Part shown: positions 26,478 through 34,682 of the stretch, piece after piece
How the letters are laid out: each line of letters starts with the position of its first letter
Position numbering within the stretch: the first letter of the stretch is position 1
DNA from: Pedobacter caeni
GTDB lineage: Bacteria > Bacteroidota > Bacteroidia > Sphingobacteriales > Sphingobacteriaceae
DNA: 64,000 bases
Assembly: GCF_900129215.1 (NCBI RefSeq)
Contig: NZ_FQUQ01000001.1
Span: 868,001-932,000 of the forward strand
Direction of reading: 5' to 3'
The notes under the pieces: generated by a model
Told to the model about the DNA's origin: nothing
The model's input: the letters and a program-made list of their open reading frames with translations, nothing else
Databases searched by the model: none
Program-made: the position numbers and the translations under genes

Positions 26478-27311
26478 ATGCCGTATATCAAAAGAAATCC
26501 AGAAAACAGTAAATCTGTCAATATATTTTATGAAGACCTGGGCTCAGGTAAGCCCGTGATCTTAATCCATGGATGGCCGGTATCACACGAAATGTGGGAA
26601 TATCAGGTCGCCTCTATTGTATACAGCGGTTATCGTTGTATCGCTTACGACAGAAGAGGCTTCGGGCAATCAGACAGACCCTGGAGTGGCTATGATTATG
26701 ATACCCTGGCCTCCGACCTCCACGAACTGATCACTGCTTTAGACCTGTCTGAAGTAACTTTAGTGGGCTTTTCTATGGGTGGTGGTGAAGTGGTGCGTTA
26801 CCTTGGGAAATATGGTTCTTCGAGGATAGAAAAAGCAGTCCTGATCAGCTCTGTCGTTCCGCTGCTTTTAAAAACCGATGACCATGAAGAAGGTGTTCCT
26901 GCGGAAGTTTTTGATGGAATTGTTTCCGGCATTCACCAGGACCGTCCGGCATTCCTGACCAGCTTTGGGAAACAGTTCTTTAGCGAAGGGGGTTTAAATA
27001 AACCGGTAAGTCAGGAGATCCAGAACTGGATGCACCAACTGGCCATTGTAGCGAGCCCAAAAGCCACAGCAGATTGTGTGAGGTCTTTCTCTGAGACAGA
27101 TTTCAGAACTGACCTGATCACCATTACCATCCCGGTAATGATTATCCATGGGGACGATGACCAAACGGTGCCAATCAAAGCAACCAGTGCAATTACTTCT
27201 ATGTTATTGCCCAATTCGGAATATTATGTCATCGAAGGTGCGCCACATGGATTATTCATCACAAACAAAGACGAATTGAACCAGTTACTGGTTAACTTTT
27301 TGAAAAGATAA
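26478..27311 (+). CDS. Alpha/beta hydrolase (non-haem chloroperoxidase/arylesterase-like)
   Basis: 277 residues, cytoplasmic. The oxyanion region HGWPVSHEMWEYQ is near 31-43 and the nucleophile elbow GFSMGGGEVVRYLG near 97-110. The acid Asp is in IIHGDDDQTVP near 219-229, and the His in EGAPHGLF near 255-262. This is the pattern of the bromoperoxidase-A2/arylesterase group; perhydrolase activity is a common side reaction. Natural substrate unknown. It is a single gene between gmhB (divergent) and tRNA-Lys. Confidence 0.88.
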   Translation: MPYIKRNPENSKSVNIFYEDLGSGKPVILIHGWPVSHEMWEYQVASIVYSGYRCIAYDRRGFGQSDRPWSGYDYDTLASDLHELITALDLSEVTLVGFSMGGGEVVRYLGKYGSSRIEKAVLISSVVPLLLKTDDHEEGVPAEVFDGIVSGIHQDRPAFLTSFGKQFFSEGGLNKPVSQEIQNWMHQLAIVASPKATADCVRSFSETDFRTDLITITIPVMIIHGDDDQTVPIKATSAITSMLLPNSEYYVIEGAPHGLFITNKDELNQLLVNFLKR

Positions 27312-27425
27312 CCTTGTTTTTAGGGTCTATTGAGCGTTTTTGGACTGAAAAACGAAGCTTAATTTGGTTCATATGTAAATAATCTGGCTAAAAATCAGCA
27401 CACTATATAATTTATGGGTTTTTAA

Positions 27426-27457
27426 TTTGCAGTATATATATTGTAGCCCTATATTTG
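27426..27457 (+). promoter_or_regulatory. Promoter of tRNA-Lys
   Basis: TTTG at 27426-27429 and TATATTTG at 27450-27457 are separated by 20 bp, the textbook Bacteroidota primary-sigma arrangement. A start near 27464 would give a 43-nt 5' leader to the tRNA. Confidence 0.8.
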
Positions 27458-27506
27458 CATCACTTTAAACGGAAACGCTTAGAGTAAAGCTGAAAACAAA
27501 AGCTTT

Positions 27507-27582
27507 GATTCCGTAGCTCAGCTGGTAGAGCATTACACTTTTAATGTAGTGGTCCTGGGTTCGAATCCCAGCGGGATCACCA
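27507..27582 (+). tRNA. tRNA-Lys (anticodon TTT)
   Basis: 76 nt including an encoded CCA. Acceptor stem GATTCCG (27507-27513) pairs with CGGGATC (27572-27578, one G-T). The D-arm is GCTC/GAGC, the anticodon loop CTTTTAA gives anticodon TTT, and the T-arm is CTGGG-TTCGAAT-CCCAG. A terminator hairpin follows 20 nt downstream. Confidence 0.97.
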
Positions 27583-27943
27583 GATTATTATCAATAACAT
27601 ACAAAACCCTGCAAACATATTGTTAGCAGGGTTTTTGTTTTTTCAGGGGTATCAAAACGTACACCGATTCGCATAATAAAAATTTAACTAAATTTGTCTA
27701 TCAGAACAAAATAGCTGCCATCTTACCCCTTATTATTAATAGATATGATTACTGCATTTGGTGCATCAGGCTAAATTAACTGGTATACAGCGACATATTA
27801 CTTTAAAACTCAGAAGGAAAAATTGGACAAAAGCGGGAATATGTGTGTTAATTAATGGCTTTGTATGCCATTTTTTTATAATTTAGGTGCATAACAGATT
27901 TCGTATAACAAAAGCATATGGATAAAAAATATAGTGGAATTTA
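27583..27943. other. Gene-free stretch after tRNA-Lys
   Basis: 361 bp. It holds the tRNA terminator (27603-27640) and then AT-rich sequence up to the AraC-type gene at 27944. No repeat of the tRNA 3' end and no integrase remnant was seen, so there is no evidence for an att site. Confidence 0.5.
27603..27640 (+). terminator. Terminator of tRNA-Lys
   Basis: Stem AAAACCCTGC (27603-27612) with GCAGGGTTTT (27626-27635), an inner AACA/TGTT pairing, and a following T-rich tail (GTTTTTT). Confidence 0.85.
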
Positions 27944-28699
27944 ATGAGCCAGCAGATCATTCAACCGTGTGAAGACCTAAAAGATTATATCAGTCATTTT
28001 TGGGCAGCAACTTGGGAAGAACCAATGCCGTTAACAAATACAACCTATTATGCAACTGCGAACAGCTTGACAGAGTTAGTATTTGGTTTCGTAGGCTCGG
28101 CGAAATTGTTTTCATCCGTTCGGGGGCATACCACCAATCATATACAATTTCCTGCGGGTGATCTTCAAGAGTTGTTTGGTGTTTCGCTGTATTCGCATGC
28201 CGTGCCTTTTCTTTTTCATCTTCCCGCTTCGGAACTTAGCAATTATTCTGTATCCCCTGAAACATTATTAGGAGATGATGGAAAATTCCTAACCGAAAAA
28301 ATTGCACTGACTTCGACCGCCGAGGAACGTGTCCGTATTTTAACACAATACTTCAGGTCACAACTTAAAAAACAACGATGGGGCGACCCTTTTATCAGTA
28401 AAGCTGTTAGGCAAATAAGACATCACAGCGGCAATCTAAACATTACTGATTTATCCAATGATTTTTGCCTTTCCCAAAAGCAATTTGAAAGGCGGTTTAA
28501 AGCCTGTGCGGGTTTTAATCCCAAGCTCTACGCACGAATTGTACGCTTTGAAACTATACTCAGCAATCGTACAAGGTTTGTAAATCTCACCGAAGCTGCC
28601 CACGCTAACGGTTATTACGACCAAGCCCATTTTATCCACGATTTTAAAACATTCACTGGTTATAGCCCGAATACATTCCTTGCATTGAGCGGTTATTAA
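27944..28699 (+). CDS. AraC-family transcriptional regulator
   Basis: 251 residues. The N-terminal half (about 1-135) is a cupin-like sensor of the DUF6597 type (LKDYISHFWAATWEEP, ELFGVSLYSHAVPF). The C-terminal half carries two helix-turn-helix motifs: LNITDLSNDFCLSQKQFERRF near 168-188 and VNLTEAAHANGYYDQAHFIHDFK near 213-235, ending in the conserved FTGYSPNTF. It precedes a DUF418 gene and a DinB gene on the same strand and probably controls them. The last 70 bp plus the following promoter region recur as a partial copy at 30590-30709. Confidence 0.88.
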   Translation: MSQQIIQPCEDLKDYISHFWAATWEEPMPLTNTTYYATANSLTELVFGFVGSAKLFSSVRGHTTNHIQFPAGDLQELFGVSLYSHAVPFLFHLPASELSNYSVSPETLLGDDGKFLTEKIALTSTAEERVRILTQYFRSQLKKQRWGDPFISKAVRQIRHHSGNLNITDLSNDFCLSQKQFERRFKACAGFNPKLYARIVRFETILSNRTRFVNLTEAAHANGYYDQAHFIHDFKTFTGYSPNTFLALSGY

Positions 28700-28740
28700 C
28701 GGATGTCTATTTTTTACAATTTTGCCCATAAACTTCGAAC

Positions 28741-28748
28741 TAATTTTG
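28741..28748 (+). promoter_or_regulatory. -7 element (TAATTTTG) before the DUF418 gene
   Basis: Exact TAnnTTTG match 22 bp before the ATG at 28770, with TTTG at 28721-28724 (16-bp spacing, shorter than usual). The same element recurs at 30702-30709 before the NmrA-like gene within a duplicated segment. Confidence 0.5.
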
Positions 28749-28769
28749 TGGCAGAAATAAATAGACAAT

Positions 28770-29912
28770 ATGCAAACAATTCAACAATCAAGAAGTTTAG
28801 CTCCCGATTTAGCAAGGGGATTTATGCTGTTGCTTATAGCAATGGCTTATACCGATGCTCATTTAAGTGATTGGGGAACACCAGCTCTCGAAACACAAAA
28901 TGACAGTATCCCTGAACAAACGGCTATTTCTATTAAAACCCTCTTTAGGGACAACAGAGCTTACCCGATGTTTGCTTTTCTTTTTGGTTATGGCAGCGTA
29001 TTGTTATTCCAAAAACTCGAACGAAGCAATCTAAGCAACAAACTTATTTCAAAACGGTTTCGTAAGCGTGCATTCTGGTTGATAGTTTTCGGATTTTTCC
29101 ATTCCGTGTTCGTGTTTAGTTACGAAATACTGGCACCTTATGGGATAGCCTTGTTGATTACAGCACCGTTACTGTTCAAAACAGACTACAGGCTCCAAAA
29201 AACATTAAAAATTCTTATCCCGATATTCATTATTCTGTTGATTGGTGTTGGTTTTATGTATGCAGCACCGCCCGAAATGTACGACAACGAAAGTTATGGG
29301 ATGCCGGCAGATAGTTATTGGGAAATGGTCACAAACGGATTAAAGAATTTTCCGATGTCGGTGTTGATGGTACTGGGCTACCCCATTATTCCTGTGATGA
29401 TAATGGGAATGCTGGCGGCACGAATACAGTTGCTGGATAATAAAGCAGCCCACCTTGTCCTGCTGAAAAAAATCAGCCGGATTGGAATTTCCGTTTCCAT
29501 TATCGGAGCCGTTCCTTTACTTTTAAAAGAATTGCACTTCTGGCAGCCAGTTTATGAAATGGAGGCTCTTGCTCATACTTTGCATTTGATTTCAGGAGCA
29601 TTTGGTGGCGTGGGTTATGCCGCATTGTTCGGCATTATCACCTATCAGCTACAACACTCCACAGGAATAATAACACAGGCAGTTGCTGCATTGGGCAAGC
29701 GAAGCCTGACCGGTTATTTGTTACAAAGCACCCTAATCATGCTATTGATGTCTTCTTTTTCCGGAAACCTTGGGAAGAAATTATCTGATTTTCAAAGTGC
29801 TTTATTGGGATTTACCGTTTGGCTGGGTGTCGTTCTCTTTGCTTATGTACTGGAACGCAGAAATATGCCCGGGCCGTTTGATAGCCTCTTGAGAAAATTG
29901 GCAAATCGCTAG
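28770..29912 (+). CDS. DUF418 (YeiB-like) membrane protein
   Basis: 380 residues with about eight hydrophobic segments and the DUF418 pattern: a N-terminal DLARGFMLLLIAMAY, then YPMFAFLFGYGSVLLFQ near 67-83, and the C-terminal GKRSLTGYLLQSTLIMLL near 309-326 with PGPFDSLLRKL at the end. These inner-membrane proteins resemble acyltransferase-3-type transporters or modifiers; their function is unproven. It lies between an AraC-type regulator and a DinB protein on the same strand and has its own TAnnTTTG element. Confidence 0.85.
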   Translation: MQTIQQSRSLAPDLARGFMLLLIAMAYTDAHLSDWGTPALETQNDSIPEQTAISIKTLFRDNRAYPMFAFLFGYGSVLLFQKLERSNLSNKLISKRFRKRAFWLIVFGFFHSVFVFSYEILAPYGIALLITAPLLFKTDYRLQKTLKILIPIFIILLIGVGFMYAAPPEMYDNESYGMPADSYWEMVTNGLKNFPMSVLMVLGYPIIPVMIMGMLAARIQLLDNKAAHLVLLKKISRIGISVSIIGAVPLLLKELHFWQPVYEMEALAHTLHLISGAFGGVGYAALFGIITYQLQHSTGIITQAVAALGKRSLTGYLLQSTLIMLLMSSFSGNLGKKLSDFQSALLGFTVWLGVVLFAYVLERRNMPGPFDSLLRKLANR

Positions 29913-29938
29913 GAGAATAACTAAAAAAAAAATAAAAT

Positions 29939-30469
29939 ATGGACAACAAAACAATTACAGCGATTATTGTATCACAATATAAGGCTGGTCTGGGTATGCT
30001 TCGTCACACCATTGAGAAAGTACCAGCAGCGCAGTGGAACACAGAGGAATACAGCAATCCCAACTGGCAGATTGCCTACCATATCTTATGGGGTGTGAAA
30101 TTCTATCTGGGAGCTAATCCCGAAAGTTACCTACCTTGGGGAAATGCCATTGAAGGAGCAGAAAGTCTTGGAGGTTCCCAAGACTGGGAAAATCCAGATA
30201 AAGACGTTGTGATAGAAGGACATCACACCAAAGATGAATTATTGTCATTCATTGATGAGATTGAAAACAGTTTACCACAAGCCATCGAAACGTTACCGCT
30301 TGATGACAATTCAGGATTTGAATGGTATCCTTATTCCCGTTGTGAGCTTCACATCAACAATATCCGACACATTCAACATCACACGGCACAAATTATCGAA
30401 CGTTTAAAGGCTAAGGGAATAACAGGATTTGTTTGGTGGACTGACCAAAATCCTCCTCAGGAATGGTAG
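29939..30469 (+). CDS. DinB-superfamily protein
   Basis: 176 residues forming a four-helix bundle of the DinB/YfiT type. Metal-binding His candidates are in IAYHILWGVKFY near 47 and HIQHHTAQIIERL near 140-145. DinB-like proteins include bacillithiol- or mycothiol-dependent transferases; many have no known role. It lies 26 bp after the DUF418 gene and is probably cotranscribed. A 16-bp inverted repeat follows 34 bp later. Confidence 0.82.
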   Translation: MDNKTITAIIVSQYKAGLGMLRHTIEKVPAAQWNTEEYSNPNWQIAYHILWGVKFYLGANPESYLPWGNAIEGAESLGGSQDWENPDKDVVIEGHHTKDELLSFIDEIENSLPQAIETLPLDDNSGFEWYPYSRCELHINNIRHIQHHTAQIIERLKAKGITGFVWWTDQNPPQEW

Positions 30470-30503
30470 ACAGCCGAAAAAGAGAACTATAAACGACCAA
30501 TAG

Positions 30504-30555
30504 GATTAGTATTATGAATTAAAATAATCTATTTTTTTTATTCGTAATACTAATC
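30504..30555. repeat. 16-bp inverted repeat with 20-nt loop
   Basis: GATTAGTATTATGAAT (30504-30519) pairs with ATTCGTAATACTAATC (30540-30555) with one G-T pair. The loop ends in a T-run but no T-run follows the right arm. It could be an mRNA 3'-end hairpin of the DinB gene, or be linked to the recombination scar just downstream. Confidence 0.6.
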
Positions 30556-30589
30556 TCCTATCTATGTAGATTAAAAACTATAACAAACA

Positions 30590-30659
30590 CATTTTATCCA
30601 CGACTTTAAAGCGTTCACAGGTTATAACCCTAATATTTTTTGCATTGAACGGTTATTAG
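30590..30659 (+). pseudogene. Remnant of an AraC-type regulator gene (3' end only, frameshifted)
   Basis: Codes for HFIHDFKAFTGYNPN and then shifts frame by a one-base loss before the stop. It matches the last 70 bp of the intact AraC gene (from 28628) and is followed by the same downstream spacer and TAATTTTG element (30702-30709 versus 28741-28748). The 120-bp match covers gene end plus promoter, so this is the trace of a regulator gene that once stood upstream of the NmrA-like gene. Confidence 0.8.
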
Positions 30660-30727
30660 CAATATGTCTGTTTTTTACAATTCTGCCCTAAATCCTCCGG
30701 CTAATTTTGTGGTCAAAATGAATTTTT

Positions 30728-31579
30728 ATGAACATAAATCAAAATCCAAAGAAAATTCTGGTAACGGGAGCTACCGGAAATGTAGGTCGTCACCTGATCA
30801 GTCAGTTATTATCAACAGGTCACAAAGTCAGTGCATTGACAAGAACCCCAGATAGAGCTAATCTCCCATCCGAAGCAGAGTTGATACTGGGTAACCTGAC
30901 CGATACACAGAGTTTACTCACAGCATTTGAAGGGGTTGATGCTGTATATCTGATTAGCTTTAATGGCGAAGATTTTTCACCACTGACAAATGGCGTAAAA
31001 ATCATGGAATTGGCCAGGAAATCTGGTGTTAAAAAAGTCATAATATTAAAGAGTGAGATGGGAAAAAGCGCATTGGATGAAGCGGTTGAAACAAGCGGAA
31101 TAACATGGACAAAATTATTACCTGTAGAATTTATGTCCAATACCCTTGAATGGGCAGCTTCCATAAACCGTGAAGATGTTGTACGGGAGGCATTTCCCGA
31201 TGCGAAAAGTGCCATGATACATGAGGCAGATATTGCGGCTGTTGCTTTGGAAGCTCTTACGAAAGATGGACACGCAGGTAAAGAATATTGGTTGACCGGA
31301 GCGGAAGCACTTACTATTACTGACAGGGTCAATGTATTGAGTGCAGTCCTTGGTCGCGAAATCCGATATATTGAGTTGTCAAAAGAGGAAACAGTGAGGA
31401 AGTGGCAAGAACAATATTATTCCGAAGAGGACATCGCATTCTTCTTGAAAATGCGCACCAATCCACCGGAGGTGGGCTATACAATATTGCCAACTGTAGA
31501 ACAGGTTACCGGAAAACCTCCAAGAAGTTTCGCCAGGTGGGTTGCTGAACATGCCGCTGTATTCGAGAGGGAGCAATAA
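30728..31579 (+). CDS. NmrA-like NAD(P)-binding protein
   Basis: 283 residues, atypical short-chain dehydrogenase fold. The N-terminal Rossmann motif is ILVTGATGNVGRHLISQL near 10-27, followed by SALTRTPDRANLP, the basic loop typical of NADP binding. Relatives include NmrA-type regulators and QOR2-like quinone or azo reductases; which applies cannot be told. An AraC remnant stands directly upstream, with a -7 element TAATTTTG 19 bp before the start codon. It is convergent with the SDR gene. Confidence 0.85.
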   Translation: MNINQNPKKILVTGATGNVGRHLISQLLSTGHKVSALTRTPDRANLPSEAELILGNLTDTQSLLTAFEGVDAVYLISFNGEDFSPLTNGVKIMELARKSGVKKVIILKSEMGKSALDEAVETSGITWTKLLPVEFMSNTLEWAASINREDVVREAFPDAKSAMIHEADIAAVALEALTKDGHAGKEYWLTGAEALTITDRVNVLSAVLGREIRYIELSKEETVRKWQEQYYSEEDIAFFLKMRTNPPEVGYTILPTVEQVTGKPPRSFARWVAEHAAVFEREQ

Positions 31580-31643
31580 ATACAACATTATTGTTTTGTT
31601 CAGGTACGCTATTTTTTGCGTGTTCTGCGATTAACCACACTTT

Positions 31644-32288
31644 TTATTTTACAACTTCGGCTAGTTCTCTTTTTTGATACATATCCCAAAAAGAATTGGC
31701 TAGTAACGTAGGGCTGTGTGTTTCAGAATCCGGCTGTACATACCCAGCAATGGTAAGTGTCCCTACATAGATGTTTTTTGGCTTAAGCGCTTCGTGAAGC
31801 TGTAAGGCAAGGTTTCTCACCCCAGCCTTGCCAATGGATAAAGCACCATAGGCAGCATAAGGGTTTATGCTCAATGCGCTTCCGGTAATCAATACAGCAC
31901 CTTCCTCTTCCTCCAGATCCGGCAATACAAGTTTTACACTTTCTAATGCGCCTCCTACGTCTATTTTTATCGATTCCAGCAAAGAAGCTGTATCTTCTTC
32001 CAAAATATTTTTTTCTTTTATAAACGCAGCATTGTATAGCAATGTATTTATTTTTCCAAGTTGCAATTTCAAGCTATCAATAGCTGTTTTTAGCTGATTG
32101 GTGTCGGCAACTTCTGCTTTGGCTGTAAAAACAGTAATACCATTTGCCTTAAGATCTTCAACAAGAAGTATAATTTTATCCGGATCTCGGCTAATAAGTC
32201 CAACTGAGAATCCTTCCTTTCCAAACTTACGAGCAGCTGCTCCACTTACGCCTTCTCCCGCGCCTACAATAATGATTGATTTTGACAT
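31644..32288 (-). CDS. Atypical SDR-family oxidoreductase
   Basis: 214 residues with an N-terminal nucleotide-binding loop (IIVGAGEGVSGAAARKFG) and the NAA motif (LLYNAAFI). The canonical YxxxK catalytic pair is not present: the stretch reads YAAYGALSIGKAGVRN, placing Leu four residues before the Lys. That form belongs to a branch of SDR-like proteins whose activity is not established. It is divergent from an HxlR regulator with 97 bp between start codons, a common regulator/target pair. A -7 element (TAAATTTG on the minus strand, 32320-32313) lies 25 bp before the start. Confidence 0.8.
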   Translation of the reverse strand: MSKSIIIVGAGEGVSGAAARKFGKEGFSVGLISRDPDKIILLVEDLKANGITVFTAKAEVADTNQLKTAIDSLKLQLGKINTLLYNAAFIKEKNILEEDTASLLESIKIDVGGALESVKLVLPDLEEEEGAVLITGSALSINPYAAYGALSIGKAGVRNLALQLHEALKPKNIYVGTLTIAGYVQPDSETHSPTLLANSFWDMYQKRELAEVVK

Positions 32289-32312
32289 TTTATATTATTT
32301 TTAATTTCTATG

Positions 32313-32320
32313 CAAATTTA
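32313..32320 (-). promoter_or_regulatory. -7 element of the SDR gene
   Basis: CAAATTTA on the plus strand equals TAAATTTG on the minus strand, an exact TAnnTTTG match. The predicted start is near 32306, giving a leader of under 20 nt. Confidence 0.5.
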
Positions 32321-32385
32321 GCCTGTTGAACTATATATTTGTTATCAGTTACAGAAAGTATAGTAGTTACAAAACTGTTACCATA

Positions 32386-32745
32386 GTGAAAATAGAAAAA
32401 GAAAAATACAGCGAAGCATCCTGTAAACAGGCCAAGATGGCGATCCGGGACACTTTAGACGTGGTTGGTGGAAAATGGAAACTGGTTCTGATTTCAGTAT
32501 TAACGGGCCAGGGGGCGAAAAAGTTCAATGAATTATCGCGTGATGCTGAGATAAGTCCGAGGATGTTGTCTAAAGAATTGCAGGAGTTGGAAACCAATAA
32601 TTTGGTAAGAAGAACAGTTTGTAATACAAAACCGGTTACAGTAGAATATTCGCTTACGGATTATTGTAGAACCTTACAGGAACTTATTGAAGTGATGCAT
32701 AATTGGGGCATAAACCATCGTAAAAAGATGATCAGCGAAAAGTAA
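32386..32745 (+). CDS. HxlR-family winged-helix transcriptional regulator
   Basis: Frame open from TTG 32326, but GTG 32386 gives the usual HxlR length (119 residues: MKIEKEKYSEASCKQ). The family signature follows: IRDTLDVVGGKWKLVLISVL, then AEISPRMLSKELQELETNNLVRRTV (recognition helix and wing) and YSLTDYCRTLQELIEVMHNWG. A single Cys (residue 13) sits where redox- or aldehyde-sensing HxlR proteins carry theirs. Three GTTAC repeats at 32348-32381 lie between it and the divergent SDR gene and may be its binding sites. Confidence 0.85.
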   Translation: MKIEKEKYSEASCKQAKMAIRDTLDVVGGKWKLVLISVLTGQGAKKFNELSRDAEISPRMLSKELQELETNNLVRRTVCNTKPVTVEYSLTDYCRTLQELIEVMHNWGINHRKKMISEK

Positions 32746-32872
32746 ATACTGTAGTAGAGGTTAGCCCCGCAGGTTCGGTGAGGACATCATCTTCATCCCT
32801 ATCTTCTTCAAGACAAACACAAAAAAAGAAACCAAAGCAGGTTCAACGGCTTTATTATTTAATCTTACCCAT

Positions 32873-33505
32873 TTACCTGCCTGTCTTTTCGTTATCGATA
32901 TAATTTGTTACAATTTTTAAAAATTCATCTTCGGTATAAAATTGCTCCAAAAATTTGCTCAAAGTTCCCTCGTTTGATATTTCCTTGAAAAATACCTCGT
33001 GGTCTGTACCAAAAACTGTTGGGTCTTCAGAATTAGTATCGGAAGTGCAAATATAGAAATGATCAGGATAGCTGTTACTATAAATTATTTTAATAAAATC
33101 AGGTTTTTTTTCGTCAGTAACTTTATAGATTTCTGATAAATCTACTTCTTCCTCGTCGGTAAAAATGTCATTCCACTCCGTAAAATCGAAAGATCCTTCT
33201 TTGTAAGGTGTAAATAACGTAGCTTCATAAAACATTTGTCCATAGCCGACCTCATAATCATCATCATTGGGGTTGAAAAAATGTTTGGCCAAATTTCTAT
33301 AGAACAGATCTTTGTCTTGTTCATATTCTTGAATATTATTTTCATAATATTCATCTATCCCATAGAGTTCTGTTCCCCAAAGTTCGTGTGGATATAATGA
33401 TTTAGTGAACGTTATCGCCTGTAAGTCTTCTTGTAAGGAAAGATTTTTCACATTGTCAGTGTTTCCAGCTAATTCCTTTATCCGGTCAAGTATTTCTTGT
33501 TTCAT
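32873..33505 (-). CDS. SMI1/KNR4 (SUKH)-like hypothetical protein
   Basis: 210 residues, very acidic, cytoplasmic. The C-terminal part (DFIKIIYSNSYPDHFYICT, then FFKEISNEGTLSKFLEQF) resembles SUKH-superfamily proteins, which often serve as immunity proteins against polymorphic toxins. No toxin gene is adjacent, so an orphan immunity or unrelated regulatory role are both possible. AT content looks higher than in neighbouring core genes. Family assignment is tentative. Confidence 0.55.
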   Translation of the reverse strand: MKQEILDRIKELAGNTDNVKNLSLQEDLQAITFTKSLYPHELWGTELYGIDEYYENNIQEYEQDKDLFYRNLAKHFFNPNDDDYEVGYGQMFYEATLFTPYKEGSFDFTEWNDIFTDEEEVDLSEIYKVTDEKKPDFIKIIYSNSYPDHFYICTSDTNSEDPTVFGTDHEVFFKEISNEGTLSKFLEQFYTEDEFLKIVTNYIDNEKTGR

Positions 33506-33631
33506 ATCTCTGTTGTTTTTGGTGTCTGCAAAATTGCCGCTAACATTTGTATTTGCGCTATTTGGTGCTTTATTTTAAATGTCATTTCATTGTTTATCAC
33601 GATTTTGATCAATCTTAGGTTTTGTGGTTTG

Positions 33632-34549
33632 TTAACGCTTTGTTGCATAATAGTCCCAGATCTCTTTGGAAATTGCAGCGATTACGTTGATACCTCTTTC
33701 TTTCGGGGCCTTAAAATCAGACGCAAAGACCGAAATAGCAATATGTTTGCCATTAGGTAAAGTAACAATACCAATGTCATTAAATGCAGCCATTATCCCT
33801 TGTTTGTTTACCCCTGATGCGCCGGTTTTATGAATTAATTCAGTTGTTGGTGGTAAAAGAACGGTAATTCTTTTGCCCCAATCCGGTAATTCCCTCATTA
33901 TCTGAATCAGAAAATCATTGCTTGATTTTGACAGCAGTTTCTGGTGATATAAAAGTTGAAGTAATTGCAGTGATGCAGCAGGTTTACACCAGTTTTTATA
34001 CTGTAATGCCCAGTCCTTTTCCATCTCTCCTTCTGTATAAACAATGGAGATACCTTTTACACCTGCATTATGGAGATATTGATTAACTGCTGCAGGGCCG
34101 CCAGCTACCTTGGTATATAGAAAATCACATGCATTGTTATCACTCTTTGAAACGGTATAAGTTAGCAAATCTGCCAGGGTCATATTAAGATCCTGATTCG
34201 GGAAATCCTTTACCATAGGGCTCCAGGTATTGGTATCCAGTGTTTCTTTAGGCATATGAAACTTCTGGCTGAGCTTTAGCTCTCCCTTATCTACCTTGTC
34301 CAGTATAGCAAAGGCAAGCGGGAATTTGAAAACACTCATCATGGGGTACCCATGATTACCATTAATGACAAAGCCACCTTTAAAATCCATTCCCTTTACC
34401 CCCACTCCAATTTTCCCTCCTGCAGTATCAATAATATGTTTTATCCTCTCTTGTAATTGTAAGGTGGATTTGCTTTGCTGAGCCAACATTATTTGAGGTA
34501 CAAGCATTAACGCTAAGAAAATGGGCTTAAGATTTTTGAATTTCATCAT
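33632..34549 (-). CDS. bla: Class A beta-lactamase (Bacteroidota-type, subclass A2-like)
   Basis: 305 residues with a Sec signal peptide (ends MLAQQ), so periplasmic. Active-site motifs are SVFK (Ser72, Lys75), SDN (136-138) and KTG (241-243). The omega-loop region EMEKDWALQYKNW has the QYxNW pattern seen in PER/VEB/CfxA-type enzymes of subclass A2. It hydrolyses beta-lactams; the spectrum cannot be read from sequence by eye. The start is one of two adjacent ATGs. A -7 element (TACTTTTG on the minus strand, 34561-34554) ends only 4 bp before the first ATG, so the mRNA is nearly leaderless. No transposon surrounds it, suggesting a resident chromosomal gene. Confidence 0.93.
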   Translation of the reverse strand: MMKFKNLKPIFLALMLVPQIMLAQQSKSTLQLQERIKHIIDTAGGKIGVGVKGMDFKGGFVINGNHGYPMMSVFKFPLAFAILDKVDKGELKLSQKFHMPKETLDTNTWSPMVKDFPNQDLNMTLADLLTYTVSKSDNNACDFLYTKVAGGPAAVNQYLHNAGVKGISIVYTEGEMEKDWALQYKNWCKPAASLQLLQLLYHQKLLSKSSNDFLIQIMRELPDWGKRITVLLPPTTELIHKTGASGVNKQGIMAAFNDIGIVTLPNGKHIAISVFASDFKAPKERGINVIAAISKEIWDYYATKR

Positions 34550-34553
34550 GATG

Positions 34554-34584
34554 CAAAAGTAGAAAAGTATGACCAGTTCAACAA
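34554..34584 (-). promoter_or_regulatory. Promoter of the beta-lactamase gene
   Basis: -7 element TACTTTTG (34561-34554 on the minus strand) with a TTG at 34584-34582, 20 bp apart. The predicted transcription start falls at the ATGATG start codons. Confidence 0.6.
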
Positions 34585-34647
34585 GCCCGGTTAATTAACC
34601 CCCTCATATTGTCGGAATTGCACCCCACTTGTAAATCTGGTCCGCTT

Positions 34648-34655
34648 TAAATTTG
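34648..34655 (+). promoter_or_regulatory. -7 element before the DHFR-like gene
   Basis: TAAATTTG, an exact TAnnTTTG match, 27 bp before ATG 34683; a TTG lies 16 bp upstream. Confidence 0.45.
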
Positions 34656-34682
34656 GATAAGCATTAAACAAATATCAATAAG

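Noticed and set aside
30504..30555. Miniature transposable element ends
   Set aside because: The 16-bp arms are only 20 nt apart, no target-site duplication is visible and no second copy was noticed; a transcript-end hairpin is simpler.
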